Positions 49,771 through 57,791 of a stretch of DNA of 64,000 nt are shown here, piece by piece. The translations under genes were made by a program, and so were the position numbers. A model generated the notes under the pieces. The model did no database searches. It had not been told where the DNA came from and worked only from the letters and a program-made list of their open reading frames with translations. The stretch comes from an uncultured Oscillospiraceae bacterium (GTDB taxonomy: Bacteria > Bacillota > Clostridia > Oscillospirales > Oscillospiraceae): positions 1 through 64,000 of the forward strand of contig CAKTJC010000010.1 of NCBI GenBank assembly GCA_934567355.1. The letters run 5' to 3'. Each line of letters begins with the position of its first letter. Position 1 is the stretch's first letter.

Positions 49771-51243
49771 ATGCAGTATTTTATCGGCATTGACCTGGGT
49801 ACATCCGCGGTGAAGCTCCTGCTGGTGGACGGCACCGGCAAGATTTGCAGCACCGTTTCCAGGGACTATCCGCTGTTTTTCCCCCATCCCGGCTGGTCGG
49901 AGCAGAACCCCGAGGACTGGTGGACTGCCGTGCAGGACGGCTTGAAGGAACTGACGAAGGACATTGATGTAAATGAAGTGGCCGGCATCGGCTGCGGCGG
50001 CCAGATGCACGGTCTGGTCATCCTGGACGAGCACGACCAGGTCATCCGCCCTGCCATTTTGTGGAACGATGGCCGTACCTATAAGGAAGTGGAATACCTC
50101 AACGGGGTCGTTGGCAAGAAGAAGCTGTCCGAGCTCACCGCCAATATTGCCTTTGCCGGATTCACCGCCCCCAAGCTTCTGTGGGTGCAGAAGAACGAGC
50201 CGGAGAATTTTGGCCGCATCCGCAAAATCATGCTGCCCAAGGACTTCATCAATTATAAGCTTACCGGCGTTCACGCCTGCGACTATTCCGATGCCTCCGG
50301 CATGCTGCTGCTGGACGTGAAGAACAAGTGCTGGAGCAAGGAAATGCTGGATATCTGCAGCGTTTCCCTGAGCCAGATGCCCAAGCTCTTCGAGAGCTAT
50401 GAGGTTATCGGCAACGTCACCGCCGATGTGGGCCTGCCCAAGACCGCCAAGGTGGTGGGCGGCGCAGGAGACAATGCCGCTGCCGCCGTGGGTACCGGCA
50501 CCGTGGGCGACGGAGCCTGCAACATCAGCCTGGGCACCTCCGGCACCGTGTTCATCTCCTCCGAGAAATTCGGCGTGGACTCCACCAACGGTCTGCACGC
50601 CTTTGCCCATGCCGACGGACGATTCCATCTGATGGGCTGTATGCTCTCCGCCGCCAGCTGCAACAAGTGGCTGTGCGATGAAATTCTGAAAACCAAGGAC
50701 TATCCCGCCGAGCAGAAGGACATTACCGATGACAAGCTGGGCAAGAACCACGTCTATTTCCTGCCCTATCTGATGGGCGAGCGCAGCCCCATCAACGATA
50801 CCAACGCCCGGGCCACCTTCCTGGGCATGACCATGGATACCACCCGCTCCGACATGGTTCAGGCCGTGCTGGAGGGTGTGGCCTTCGCCATCCGGGACAG
50901 CTTCGAGGTGGCCAAGACCCTGGGCATCCACATTGAGCGCTCCAAGGTCTGCGGCGGCGGTGCCAAGAGCCCCCTGTGGCGCAAGATTTTTGCCAATGTG
51001 CTGAACCTGCCCCTGGACATTCCCCAGACCGAGGAAGGCCCCGGCTACGGCGGCGCTATGCTGGCGATGGTGGGCTGCGGCCTGTATGACAGCGTGAAAT
51101 CCTGCGCCGATGCCCTGGTCAGCGTCCGGGAAACCGTCCAGCCCGACCCGGAAATTTCCGCTCGCTACGAAAAGCAGTACCAGAACTTCAAGCAAATCTA
51201 CCCCGCCCTCAAGCCCCTGTTTGCAAAGTTCCGGCAGGAGTAA
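49771..51243 (+). CDS. xylB: Xylulokinase
   Basis: A 490-aa FGGY kinase of xylulokinase length. MQYFIGIDLGTSAVKLLLVDGTGKICSTVSRDYPL is the N-terminal phosphate loop; GIGCGGQMHGLVILDEHD and RPAILWNDGRT are the sugar pocket typical of XylB; ISLGTSGTVFISS is phosphate 2; the C-terminal VCGGGAKSPLWRKIFANVLNLPL and GPGYGGAMLAMVGCGLY close the adenosine site. It phosphorylates D-xylulose to xylulose-5-P, the same intermediate that AraD makes. Start 49771 has AAGGAGG; the longer frame does not. xylA is not in the window. Confidence 0.94.
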   Translation: MQYFIGIDLGTSAVKLLLVDGTGKICSTVSRDYPLFFPHPGWSEQNPEDWWTAVQDGLKELTKDIDVNEVAGIGCGGQMHGLVILDEHDQVIRPAILWNDGRTYKEVEYLNGVVGKKKLSELTANIAFAGFTAPKLLWVQKNEPENFGRIRKIMLPKDFINYKLTGVHACDYSDASGMLLLDVKNKCWSKEMLDICSVSLSQMPKLFESYEVIGNVTADVGLPKTAKVVGGAGDNAAAAVGTGTVGDGACNISLGTSGTVFISSEKFGVDSTNGLHAFAHADGRFHLMGCMLSAASCNKWLCDEILKTKDYPAEQKDITDDKLGKNHVYFLPYLMGERSPINDTNARATFLGMTMDTTRSDMVQAVLEGVAFAIRDSFEVAKTLGIHIERSKVCGGGAKSPLWRKIFANVLNLPLDIPQTEEGPGYGGAMLAMVGCGLYDSVKSCADALVSVRETVQPDPEISARYEKQYQNFKQIYPALKPLFAKFRQE

Positions 51244-51259
51244 TTCGGAGGGAGGCCAT

Positions 51260-51280
51260 GATTGAATCAGAGCTCCCCTA
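51260..51280. repeat. Solo terminal end of the foldback repeat
   Basis: Matches the right terminus of copy 3 (GATTTAATCAGAGCTTCCC plus TA) at about 19 of 21 positions, but no left end or centre lies nearby. Likely the relic of a deleted copy just after xylB. Confidence 0.6.
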
Positions 51281-51288
51281 AAATCTTC

Positions 51289-51324
51289 AGAGCCGCCCGG
51301 ATATTGGGCGGCTCTTAGTGTTTT
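51289..51324 (+). terminator. Terminator of xylB
   Basis: AGAGCCGCCC / GGGCGGCTCT perfect stem, then TAGTGTTTT. Confidence 0.8.
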
Positions 51325-51339
51325 GTTAGGTATAGCAGG

Positions 51340-51930
51340 TCACAGAATTGTGCTCCAAAGGAGCATGGAAACATACGGCTGCAGGAAGAACATAACACCT
51401 GCAACCAAACCGCAGATCGTATAAAAATCCCGCCCATCAGCTGCTGCGGTATGGGTGGTAAAGTTCTGCGTGAATCCTTTGGCAATGCAGAAGCCCAGCG
51501 CTGCACCGAGTGTATTGGTGATCAGGTCGTTGATGTCGGTGGTTCGGAATGTGAAGAGCTGAGCAAGCTCGATCACACCGCTGACGGCCAAGCCCGTCAG
51601 CGCGGTTCGGCGCAGGCTTCGGAAGCTGCTCCACAGGATGGGAAGAAAAATACCGAAGGGAACGAACAGCAGCACATTCAGACAGGCATTTTTGAAATCG
51701 GGGATCATGTCCAGAAACGGAATGATATTTACGGAAAGATCGATGTTCAGTGTCATGAGACTTGGGAACCCGACCAGCGCCAGCATTGCGGCGAGGTACA
51801 GACCAAACAGCGTGTAAAGCCCGATTTTTTGCCCTTCCCGAAAGAGCCGTCTGCGCCCGATCAGAAAAACAGGAACAAGAAAAACCGCTGCCGCCAGCGT
51901 TTCGATCACCGCGCTGTACAATCTGCCCAT
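51340..51930 (-). CDS. VanZ-family membrane protein
   Basis: A 196-aa protein with about five helices. VNIIPFLDMIPDFKNACLNVLLFVPFGIFLPILW and ELAQLFTFRTTDINDLITNTLGAALGF are the two VanZ signatures. VanZ-like proteins confer low-level teicoplanin or lipoglycopeptide tolerance in some hosts, but most are of unknown role. A single gene between xylB and an AraC gene. It also serves as a reference for the VanZ-like first helix of the chimera at 31.5-33 kb. Confidence 0.88.
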   Translation of the reverse strand: MGRLYSAVIETLAAAVFLVPVFLIGRRRLFREGQKIGLYTLFGLYLAAMLALVGFPSLMTLNIDLSVNIIPFLDMIPDFKNACLNVLLFVPFGIFLPILWSSFRSLRRTALTGLAVSGVIELAQLFTFRTTDINDLITNTLGAALGFCIAKGFTQNFTTHTAAADGRDFYTICGLVAGVMFFLQPYVSMLLWSTIL

Positions 51931-51998
51931 CTCGTTTTGCCTCCGTTTTTTCTGCCTATTCTAGCCGTTCCCGCCTTAAGAAACAAGTACGCTTATCC

Positions 51999-52865
51999 TT
52001 AACATTTCCTTAAGCGGTACTGCATGGGGGTGCAGCCCTTTGCACGCCGGAAGCATTCGGCAAAATAGCTGGAGCCGGAATAGCCGCAGGCAGCGGCAAT
52101 TTCGGTGACGGGCAGATCGGTGGCTCTGAGAAGCTCCATGCTCTTTTCCAACCGGAAGGAATTCAGGTAATCATTCGGCGTCCGGTTCAGGTATTGCCGG
52201 AACATGCGGCAGCACTGCGTCCGGCAGACGCCCCCGGCAGCGGCAATGGCGGCCAAAGTGATCTGCTCTGCATAATGGGTGCGGACGAAATCCAACATCC
52301 GCCGCACGGCCTGCAGACCGGCTTCGTCTCCGGGGGGTAAAAGCGCCATTTTCTGCCGGGTCAGCACGTACAGCCCCTGCCAGAGGGCAAGCAGCGCCGA
52401 GGAGGCAAGCAGCTCATAGCCGATGGGCTGCTGCTGATACAGGGCATCCACCTGGCGGATTTTTTCGGTCAGTGCTTCGTCACGCAGCAGCAGATAGGGC
52501 AGCTGCGCCGCCGAGAGGATGGGCAGGACGAACCGCCGCCCCATTTCGCCGCTGCCCCACAGCTGCTGGGGGCGGAAGGTAACGCAGATGTATTGACAGT
52601 CCGTCCCATCCGCACTGTAGCCGAAGTGCATCTGCCTGGAATTGACAAAAATGGCTTCCCCATGGGAGATCTCTACGGTGGTTCCGTTTACGCTGTAGCA
52701 AAGATGCCCCTGCATGGGCAGCAGAAGCTCCACATCGTCGTGCCAGTGGCACAGCGCCGCCATGCCGGAAAAGCTCTTCAGGTTTCCCCGCCGGGCGTAA
52801 AGGGGGATGCGCGGGTCGTTGTAATGGATCTGCTCGGAGCCGTCCTGCAAAACCGTTAAATTCAT
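51999..52865 (-). CDS. AraC-family regulator, cupin type
   Basis: A 288-aa protein with a cupin sensor (CHWHDDVELLLPMQGHLCYSVNGTTVEISHGEAIFVNSRQMHFGY) and a C-terminal double HTH (VRTHYAEQITLAAIAAAGGVCRTQCCRMFRQYLNRTPNDYLNSFRLEKSMELL; VTEIAAACGYSGSSYFAECFRRAKGCTPMQYR). The ATG at 52865 is preferred since GGAG lies 7 bp upstream; the ATG 12 bases earlier overlaps that site. Divergent from a MATE pump gene 121 bp away, its most likely target. Confidence 0.9.
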   Translation of the reverse strand: MNLTVLQDGSEQIHYNDPRIPLYARRGNLKSFSGMAALCHWHDDVELLLPMQGHLCYSVNGTTVEISHGEAIFVNSRQMHFGYSADGTDCQYICVTFRPQQLWGSGEMGRRFVLPILSAAQLPYLLLRDEALTEKIRQVDALYQQQPIGYELLASSALLALWQGLYVLTRQKMALLPPGDEAGLQAVRRMLDFVRTHYAEQITLAAIAAAGGVCRTQCCRMFRQYLNRTPNDYLNSFRLEKSMELLRATDLPVTEIAAACGYSGSSYFAECFRRAKGCTPMQYRLRKC

Positions 52866-52986
52866 AGGTTTCTCCATTGTGTACGTTTGTTATAAAAGAA
52901 TACTCAAATATGAAAGACATGGGGAAATTTCTGTACTAATATAATAGCAGCCAATACCACAGTTTGCAAGTGGAGGGAGCGGCTCT

Positions 52987-54342
52987 ATGGAAAAAAAGGA
53001 TTTTTACCGGCAGCTGCGTGCGCTGGTTCTGCCCATCGCGTTTCAGCAGTTCATGCTGGCGGCGGTGAGCGCATCGGATGCGGTGATGCTGGGGCTGCTG
53101 AGCCAGGACATCATGGCGGCGATCTCTCTGGCCGGGCAAGTGCAGTTTGTATTCAGTCTGTATCTGGCCACCATGACCATTGGCGCAAGCATGTTTGCCG
53201 CCCAGTACTGGGGCAAGGGCGACCGGGAGTCCGTGGAGCGAATTTTCGGGATGGTGATGCGCTTTACAGTGCCGGTCAGCGCCGGGTTCACGCTGCTCAC
53301 TGCCCTGCTGCCTCGGGCAGTCATGCGCATTTTCACACCGGATGCAGAGCTGATTGCACAGGGTGCGGTCTACCTGCGGGCGGTCAGCCCCTCCTATCTG
53401 CTGTGCGGCATCTCGCAGCTTTTTCTGTGCATGATGAAAAACTGCGGCCGCGCCGCAGCCGCCTCCCGCATCAGCGCGGCTTCCGTTGTGATCAATATCG
53501 GCCTGAACGCCCTGCTGATCTTTGGGCTGCTGGGGCTGCCCGCGCTGGGCGCTGCCGGGGCAGCCGTCGCCACGGTGCTGGCGCGGCTGGCAGAGCTGGC
53601 GCTGGCCTGCCGGGATTCCGGGAAGCCGGGGCGCATTCGGCTTCGCTGGCACTGCTTCCGCACCCGGGAACAGCGCCGCAGCCGGGAGTTCTGGAAATAC
53701 GTGGCTCCGGTACTGGGCAATGAGATCGTATGGGGTGTGGGCTTTACCATGTGCAGCGTCATCATGGGGCATCTGGGCAGCGACGCCGTGGCAGCAAATT
53801 CCATTGCGGGCATTGCCAAGGGACTGCTGATCTGCCTGTGCATCGGCATCGGAAGCGGCGGCGGGATCCTCGTGGGCAACGAGCTGGGCGCCGGGAATCT
53901 GGAGCGGGCAAAGGAATATGGCCGCCGCGTTGCAAGGCTCTCCGTGCTGGCAGGCTTCTTCACCGGCGTGGTGCTCCTGCTGCTCAGCCCGCTTATCGTG
54001 CGCCTGACCAGCCTGACGCCGACGGCGCAGGAATACCTGAAATGGATGCTCGCCATCTGCTCGTATTACTGCATCGGCAAATCCGTCAATTCCACAGTCA
54101 TCGGCGGGATCTTCTGCGCCGGGGGCGACAGTCGGTTCGGCTTTTTGTGCGATGCCGTCACATTGTGGGCGATAACCATCCCCCTGGGGCTGCTGGCGGG
54201 CTTCGTGTGGAAGCTGCCGGTGATTGCCGTCTACTTCATCCTGAATCTGGATGAGATCATCAAGCTGCCCGCAGTGTACCTGCATTTCAAAAAATACAAA
54301 TGGGTCAGAGATCTGACCCAAGAAGGAGGAACCGCAAAATGA
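52987..54342 (+). CDS. MATE-family efflux transporter (1)
   Basis: A 451-aa protein with 12 predicted helices in two MatE halves (LVLPIAFQQFMLAAVSASDAVMLGLLSQDIMAAISLAGQVQF opens half 1; VAPVLGNEIVWGVGFTMCSVIMGHLGSDAVAANSIA opens half 2). It exports drugs or cationic toxins using H+ or Na+ gradients. RBS GGAGGGAG. Its stop overlaps the next start (ATGA), so it is co-translated with an O-acetyltransferase. A -10 TATAAT is seen at 52940, with a poor -35. Confidence 0.92.
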   Translation: MEKKDFYRQLRALVLPIAFQQFMLAAVSASDAVMLGLLSQDIMAAISLAGQVQFVFSLYLATMTIGASMFAAQYWGKGDRESVERIFGMVMRFTVPVSAGFTLLTALLPRAVMRIFTPDAELIAQGAVYLRAVSPSYLLCGISQLFLCMMKNCGRAAAASRISAASVVINIGLNALLIFGLLGLPALGAAGAAVATVLARLAELALACRDSGKPGRIRLRWHCFRTREQRRSREFWKYVAPVLGNEIVWGVGFTMCSVIMGHLGSDAVAANSIAGIAKGLLICLCIGIGSGGGILVGNELGAGNLERAKEYGRRVARLSVLAGFFTGVVLLLLSPLIVRLTSLTPTAQEYLKWMLAICSYYCIGKSVNSTVIGGIFCAGGDSRFGFLCDAVTLWAITIPLGLLAGFVWKLPVIAVYFILNLDEIIKLPAVYLHFKKYKWVRDLTQEGGTAK

Positions 54343-54968
54343 CCATGCACGAACGCATTATGAACGGCAATCTCTTTACCGACATGTGTGAGGGAATGCT
54401 GCAGGAACGGCTGGAGGCAAAGCAGCGGATGAAGCAATTCAACGACTGCCGCCCGGAGGATGTTGAGGGGCGCATAAGGCTGCTGGGGGAAATCTTCGGC
54501 AAACCCTGCGACGCCTGGATTGAACCGCCCTTTTACTTCTGCTACGGCCGCCATATCTCGGTGGGGAAGGGCACCTACATCAACGTAAACTGCAATTTCA
54601 TTGACGACGGAAAAATCACCATCGGCGATGCGGTCATGTTCGGTCCTGCCGTGACCATTGCCACCGTTGGCCACCCCATCAATCCCAAAATGCGGGAATA
54701 CATGTATTGCGACCACGTGACCATCGGAAATAACTGCTGGATCGGGGCAAACAGCGTGATCTGCCCCGGCGTGACCATCGGTGAAAACACCGTTATCGGC
54801 GCAGGCAGCGTCGTCACCAAGGACATTCCGGCAAACTGCGTGGCGGCAGGCAACCCCTGCCGGATCATCCGGGAAATCAATGAGGACGACACGAAATACT
54901 ATTACCGCGACCGCCCCATCACCCGGGAGGATCTGGAGGAAGAACGCCGCCTGCGGGACGCAGAGTAA
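54339..54968 (+). CDS. Hexapeptide sugar O-acetyltransferase (Maa/LacA type) (1)
   Basis: A 209-aa left-handed beta-helix acetyltransferase. N-terminal Maa domain (MHERIMNGNLFTDMCEGMLQERLEAKQRMKQFN), hexapeptide repeats (ISVGKGTYINVNCNFIDDGKITIGDAVMFGPAVTIATVGHPINP with catalytic His), and NCWIGANSVICPGVTIGENTVIGAGSVVTKDIP. It would transfer acetyl from acetyl-CoA to a sugar hydroxyl, perhaps detoxifying non-metabolised sugars. ATG overlaps the MATE stop. The C-terminus has a charged extension (NEDDTKYYYRDRPITREDLEEERR). Confidence 0.92.
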   Translation: MTMHERIMNGNLFTDMCEGMLQERLEAKQRMKQFNDCRPEDVEGRIRLLGEIFGKPCDAWIEPPFYFCYGRHISVGKGTYINVNCNFIDDGKITIGDAVMFGPAVTIATVGHPINPKMREYMYCDHVTIGNNCWIGANSVICPGVTIGENTVIGAGSVVTKDIPANCVAAGNPCRIIREINEDDTKYYYRDRPITREDLEEERRLRDAE

Positions 54969-55061
54969 TTTTATAAAAGGCGTGCCCCTCTGGCCGGGGG
55001 CACGTTGTTCTGATAAAAATAAGGATTTTTGAATGAATTACCACGACAGGAAGAGATAAAA

Positions 55062-55685
55062 GTGGATAATATTGAGAGAAGAGACAGCGGCCTTGTATAT
55101 CTGTCAGACGATAAAGTATACGAGGAACAAAAGCGTGCAAGGATCCTTACACAGGAACTGAACACGGTTGACCGCGCCGATTTTGACGCGATTAAGAAAA
55201 TCGTAAAGGAACTGTTCGGGAAATCCGAAAATGCATTTGTTAACCCGCCGTTTTATTGCGATTATGGCACTCACATTGAGGTGGGCAAAAACTTTTTTGC
55301 AAACTATAACTGTACGATCCTCGATGTGGCGAAGGTAACGATCGGAGATAACTGCCAGATGGCGCCCAACGTTGCCATCTATACTGCCGGTCACCCTGTT
55401 CACCCGGAAACCAGAAATTCGGGGTACGAGTATGGAAAAGCGGTTTCGATCGGAGACAATGTATGGATCGGCGGCAATGCCGTAATTTGCCCGGGCGTTC
55501 ACATCGGAAACAATGTGGTTATTGGCGCCGGATCCGTCGTAACAAAAGACATTCCGGATATGGTAATAGCTGCCGGGAATCCCTGCAGCGTCATCCGCGG
55601 CATTACCGATGAAGACAGAAGATATTTTTTCAAAAGAGAATTGATCGATGACGAAGCCTGGCACGTTATTTCGGGTGACAAGTAA
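55062..55685 (+). CDS. Hexapeptide sugar O-acetyltransferase (2)
   Basis: A 207-aa paralogue of the preceding gene. Likely start is GTG at 55062 (RBS AGGAAGAG; protein M-D-N-I-E-R-R), though an in-frame TTG at 55029 could extend it by 11 residues. It has the Maa domain (SGLVYLSDDKVYEEQKRARILTQELN), the catalytic IYTAGHPVHPETR, and NVWIGGNAVICPGVHIGNNVVIGAGSVVTKDIP. Composition is more AT-rich than copy 1, so it may be a separate acquisition rather than a recent duplicate. The gap of 93 bp suggests weak coupling. Confidence 0.9.
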   Translation: MDNIERRDSGLVYLSDDKVYEEQKRARILTQELNTVDRADFDAIKKIVKELFGKSENAFVNPPFYCDYGTHIEVGKNFFANYNCTILDVAKVTIGDNCQMAPNVAIYTAGHPVHPETRNSGYEYGKAVSIGDNVWIGGNAVICPGVHIGNNVVIGAGSVVTKDIPDMVIAAGNPCSVIRGITDEDRRYFFKRELIDDEAWHVISGDK

Positions 55686-55792
55686 TGTTCATGTGAATGG
55701 GCGCGTGCAGTGAAGCAGAAGGGATATTTCAATGCGACCATAAAAAAGCAGGAGGGGCTGACTCATTAAGAGGCAGCCCCTTTCGTAGATTC

Positions 55793-57133
55793 TCAATAAT
55801 GATATTTTTTCCGCTTTGTGATCAGGAAGATCGCACCCAGCACCACGGCCATGAATTCCGCCACTACGATGGAAACCCAAATGCCGTCAATTCCCCACAG
55901 CAGCGGCAGGAGGATGACCGCCGCACTCTGGAATACCAGCGTGCGCAGGAAGGAGATGATGGCGGAGGTAACGCCGTCGTTCAGTGCGGTGAAGAAGCTG
56001 GAGGCAAAAATGGCATAGCCGGTAAAGCCGAAGGACAGGCCAAAGATCCGGAAGCCGGAGACGGTCAGCGCCATCAGCCCCTCGTCATACCCCACGAAGA
56101 TACGGGATAGGGGCGCCGCCAACAGCTCCGCCGCCGCGATCATGCCGATGCCGAACACGCCGATGATGATCAGGCTCTTGCGCAGCAGTCCGCGCAGCTC
56201 TTCGTAGTCCTGCGCCCCATCGTGGAAACCGATTACCGGGGCAGTGCCGATGGAATAGCCGATGAAAAGGGCGGCAAAAATCATACTTACATACATCATC
56301 ACGCCGTAAGCCGCCACGCCGTCCTCACCGGCGTACTTGATCAGCTGGAGGTTATACAGCATGCCAACCAGGCTCATGGAGATGTTGCTCATGAATTCCG
56401 AGGAGCCGTTGGTGCAGGCCTTCCAAATCGCCTTGCCGTCGTACTTCGTCTTGCCCAGGCGAAGGATGCTGCTGTTCTTCCTGGAAAAATAGACCAGCGG
56501 AACCGCGCCGCCCACCACCTGGCTCATGGTCGTGGCAACGGCTGCACCGGCCAGCTTGTATTCCTGGGGCAGCAGGATCACCAGCACGGCGTCCAGCACC
56601 ATATTGGTCACGCCGGAGGAAATTGTGACCCACAGCCCCAGCATGGGCTTTTCGGCAGTGATCATAAAGGACTGGAAGAGATATTGCAGCACATTGAGCG
56701 GCAGCGATACCAGGATGATCCGGGCATACAGCACCGCGTCATCCCGCATGGTGCCGGTTGCGCCCAACGCCGTGGCGGCATAGGGCACAAAGATAATGCC
56801 GATGACGGCGAAAATCACGCCCAGCACCAGGCAGACATAAACGAACAGAGAGAAATACTGGTTGCCCTTTTCCCGGTCTCCTTCGCCGAAGGTTTTCGCC
56901 ACCAGTGCGGAGCCGCCGGTTCCGAAAATGAAGCCCACGGTGGAGAAGATCATCAACAGTGGGAAAATCAGATTGATGGCTGCAAAGGGTGTCTTGCCCG
57001 CAAAATTGGAAACAAAGAATCCGTCCACCACGCTGTAGATCGATGTGAAGATCATCATGCCGATGGAGGGCAGGGTGAAGCGAAGCAGGCGGCCATAGGT
57101 AAAATGGTCGGATAATTGAATTCGGTTTTTCAT
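55793..57133 (-). CDS. MATE-family efflux transporter (2)
   Basis: A 446-aa MATE transporter (MATE_MepA/DinF-like). LLRFTLPSIGMMIFTSIYSVVDGFFVSNFAGKTPFAAINLIFPL begins half 1 and the second MatE half starts near 240. GTGGSALVAKTFGEGDREKGNQYFSLFV is the conserved intracellular loop. Start MKNRIQLSDHF at 57133; the longer frame runs into the marR end. It lies 16 bp downstream of marR, whose 3' end provides AAAGGA, so both are co-transcribed from the MarR-controlled promoter. Confidence 0.92.
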   Translation of the reverse strand: MKNRIQLSDHFTYGRLLRFTLPSIGMMIFTSIYSVVDGFFVSNFAGKTPFAAINLIFPLLMIFSTVGFIFGTGGSALVAKTFGEGDREKGNQYFSLFVYVCLVLGVIFAVIGIIFVPYAATALGATGTMRDDAVLYARIILVSLPLNVLQYLFQSFMITAEKPMLGLWVTISSGVTNMVLDAVLVILLPQEYKLAGAAVATTMSQVVGGAVPLVYFSRKNSSILRLGKTKYDGKAIWKACTNGSSEFMSNISMSLVGMLYNLQLIKYAGEDGVAAYGVMMYVSMIFAALFIGYSIGTAPVIGFHDGAQDYEELRGLLRKSLIIIGVFGIGMIAAAELLAAPLSRIFVGYDEGLMALTVSGFRIFGLSFGFTGYAIFASSFFTALNDGVTSAIISFLRTLVFQSAAVILLPLLWGIDGIWVSIVVAEFMAVVLGAIFLITKRKKYHY

Positions 57134-57149
57134 CGCTTTGGAAATTCCT

Positions 57150-57587
57150 TTACATTTTATTGATTTGCACGCGCAGGCAGGCGGCATATTTTTCCTGGAG
57201 CTGTACATAGGCGGAAATTTCCTCCTCCGTCCAGCCGTCAAAGGCGTCCATTTCTGCCTGATAGAGCCGCCCGACGGTTTTTTCCGCATATTCCATTCCG
57301 GCTTGCGTCAGTATCACCCGTTTGGAGCGCCCGTTGTACGCCTCCAGACAAAGTAACCCTCTCGCCTCCAGGTTCCGCAGCGCGGAATTCACCGTCTGCT
57401 TGCTGATGCCGGAGGAAGAAAGGATCTCCCGCAGCAGGCACGCCCCGCCCACGTCGTATAAATGATACAGCACAATGCTGACACTGTCACTGATCCCCAT
57501 TTTCACAGAGGCTTGATGATACAGCGCATCCATCTCAGAAGTAAGATAGTTGATGCGGTGGATTTCTCTGCTTCGGTTTTTTGCCAT
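57150..57587 (-). CDS. MarR-family regulator
   Basis: A 145-aa winged-helix protein. The HTH and wing read LLREILSSSGISKQTVNSALRNLEARGLLCLEAYNGRSKRVILTQAGMEYAEKTV, with N- and C-terminal dimer helices. It precedes the MATE gene in one operon, a common regulator-pump pair. Its promoter holds two copies of an 8-bp dyad (CGAAATCG), one filling the spacer, so the protein is probably an autorepressor released by a pump substrate. Confidence 0.9.
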   Translation of the reverse strand: MAKNRSREIHRINYLTSEMDALYHQASVKMGISDSVSIVLYHLYDVGGACLLREILSSSGISKQTVNSALRNLEARGLLCLEAYNGRSKRVILTQAGMEYAEKTVGRLYQAEMDAFDGWTEEEISAYVQLQEKYAACLRVQINKM

Positions 57588-57602
57588 GACGCAGCTCCTT
57601 TA

Positions 57603-57652
57603 GTACGAAATCGGACGGTTTCCAGTATAGTACGATTTCGGACAAATGTCAA
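57603..57652 (-). promoter_or_regulatory. marR-MATE promoter with paired MarR operators
   Basis: Minus strand TTGACA (57652-57647), 17-bp spacer, TATACT (57629-57624). GTACGATTTCGGAC (57630-57643) lies in the spacer and GTACGAAATCGGAC (57603-57616) just after the start point; the core CGAAATCG/CGATTTCG is inverted between them, 27 bp apart (start to start). Confidence 0.8.
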
Positions 57653-57726
57653 GCGCTTTTTTGCGGACAGGACAGAGCATGGCGGAGTTCAGCAAAAAAA
57701 ATGTACATGTGAAGCTGGGAACTTTC

Positions 57727-57755
57727 TTGACAAAGTGCCGGGCAGCTTGTATAGT
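57727..57755 (+). promoter_or_regulatory. Promoter of the beta-helix hydrolase gene
   Basis: TTGACA (57727-57732), 17-bp spacer, TATAGT (57750-57755). Confidence 0.75.
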
Positions 57756-57791
57756 ATCAATAGATTTTCAGGAAGGAGCTGAAGTTGGTTT

